Below are positions 4,948 to 5,444 of a DNA stretch of 5,444 nucleotides, one piece after another. Source of the stretch: Lachnospiraceae bacterium UBA3802. GTDB lineage: Bacteria; Bacillota; Clostridia; Lachnospirales; Lachnospiraceae. Both the position numbers and the translations under genes were made by a program. Under the pieces are notes generated by a model, which was not told the origin of the DNA, made no database searches, and saw only the letters and a list, made by a program, of their open reading frames with translations. The stretch lies in the NCBI GenBank assembly GCA_002369155.1, contig DFEM01000068.1:1-5444 (forward strand), in the 5' to 3' direction. How positions within the stretch are numbered: the stretch's first letter is position 1; each line of letters begins with the position of its first letter.

Positions 4948-4960
4948 TAATATACACTCA
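4942..4960. promoter_or_regulatory. 8-bp-arm palindrome in the agrD/XRE divergent spacer, candidate operator
   Basis: TGAGTGTA-ATA-TACACTCA is a perfect inverted repeat. It encloses TAATAT (4948-4953), a possible -10 box for the plus-strand XRE gene, and occupies the -35 zone of the minus-strand agr promoter. A dimer bound here would affect both directions. The XRE-family protein encoded 58 bp downstream is the most likely ligand. Confidence 0.6.
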
Positions 4961-5017
4961 CAGTTTCTTCTAAAACCGTGCCCCTCTCCATAGAATTATG
5001 CGAAAAGGAGGTGCAGC

Positions 5018-5431
5018 ATGAAAAAACTGGCATTAAAATCCAAATACGATTTCAGGGAAATGGGACGAAGGATGCAGCTTAGAAGGAAAGAACTGAAACT
5101 GACACAGGAAGATTTGTCCGAAATTACGGAGCTCTCCGTATCCATGATTTCCTCTGCGGAAAGAGGAAGCAAACATCTTTCCATCGAAGCGTTTGCCGCC
5201 GTATGCGAAGCGCTGAAAGCCTCGCCTGACTATTTTATGCTGGGGAGTATACACGCATACAATCTTCCGGAAAACATCTCCGATAATGCCAAATTACTGA
5301 GAGAAGAAGATGTGGAATTCATCATGCAGACCATGAATATCATGATCGAACGAAACAAAGAAGGAAACATTGCGGAACACTACCTGGAAAAAATCGATGA
5401 CATTAAGACTTCGAGAAAGAAAAAACAATAA
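5018..5431 (+). CDS. XRE-family transcriptional regulator divergent from the agr locus
   Basis: 137-aa cytoplasmic DNA-binding protein. Residues about 13-73 form a Cro/CI-type helix-turn-helix: MGRRMQLRRKELKLTQEDLS (15-34) gives helices 1-2, then SVSMISSAERGSKHLSIE (40-57) contains the recognition helix, and the AVCEALKASPDYFML segment (61-75) closes the fold. The C-terminal part (80-137) is a short helical extension ending in a basic TSRKKKQ tail, with no peptidase or sensor domain, and may serve for dimerisation. AGGAGG (5006-5011) is 6 nt from the ATG. The gene is divergent from agrD, and the spacer between them holds a palindrome and repeated motifs. I infer that it represses itself and controls agr transcription. 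Thirteen bases follow its stop before the window ends. Confidence 0.9.
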   Translation: MKKLALKSKYDFREMGRRMQLRRKELKLTQEDLSEITELSVSMISSAERGSKHLSIEAFAAVCEALKASPDYFMLGSIHAYNLPENISDNAKLLREEDVEFIMQTMNIMIERNKEGNIAEHYLEKIDDIKTSRKKKQ

Positions 5432-5444
5432 GAAAAACTCCCGC

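Noticed and set aside
4960..4968. ACAGTTTCT resembling one half of an AgrA/LytTR direct-repeat site
   Set aside because: A LytTR site needs a second copy about 21 bp away. None is present on either side, so a single 9-mer match is not evidence.
1..5444. Mobile element or CRISPR array
   Set aside because: No transposase or integrase genes, terminal inverted repeats, regularly spaced repeats or attachment-site-like duplications were seen.

Overview
The window looks like chromosomal DNA of a low-GC Gram-positive anaerobe, probably a Lachnospiraceae/Clostridia member. The grounds are AT-rich spacers, strong AGGAGG-type ribosome sites, sigma-A-type promoters and the protein families present. No rRNA, tRNA, CRISPR array or transposase is visible.

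Left edge (1-104, minus): the first 34 codons of a hotdog-fold PaaI-type thioesterase, with its own promoter at 148-176. Divergent from it, at 332-1662 (plus), is a two-gene operon with a 4-bp ATGA overlap. The first gene fuses an XRE-like helix-turn-helix to a DUF3990 domain of the ADP-ribosyltransferase-like fold. The second encodes a 158-aa aromatic-rich partner. The pair reads as a toxin-antitoxin or defence-type module. Its near-consensus promoter (274-302) is overlapped by a dyad and bracketed by two 24-bp direct repeats, which suggests autoregulation.

Centre and right (1700-4722, minus): a complete peptide quorum-sensing locus of Agr type, in the order agrD - agrB - small ORF - LytTR response regulator (AgrA-like) - GHKL histidine kinase (AgrC-like). 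The pro-peptide gene (4582-4722, 46 aa) is very short but clear. It has the family tail YQPKxPKEL and a strong ribosome site, and it sits 2 bp before agrB. Aligned on the tail, the residue that should close the ring is Ser28, not Cys, so the signal may be a lactone rather than a thiolactone. AgrB would process and cyclise the peptide, the kinase would sense it outside the cell, and the LytTR regulator would bind DNA.

Regulation: about 200 nt of leader precedes agrD and contains a strong intrinsic-terminator-like hairpin (4808-4845). A second terminator-like hairpin follows agrB (3954-3999) and separates the signal-making genes from the signal-sensing genes. At the right edge an XRE-family regulator (5018-5431, plus) diverges from agrD. 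The shared spacer holds an 8-bp-arm palindrome and a repeated 14-bp motif, so this regulator is a good candidate to control both itself and the agr locus.
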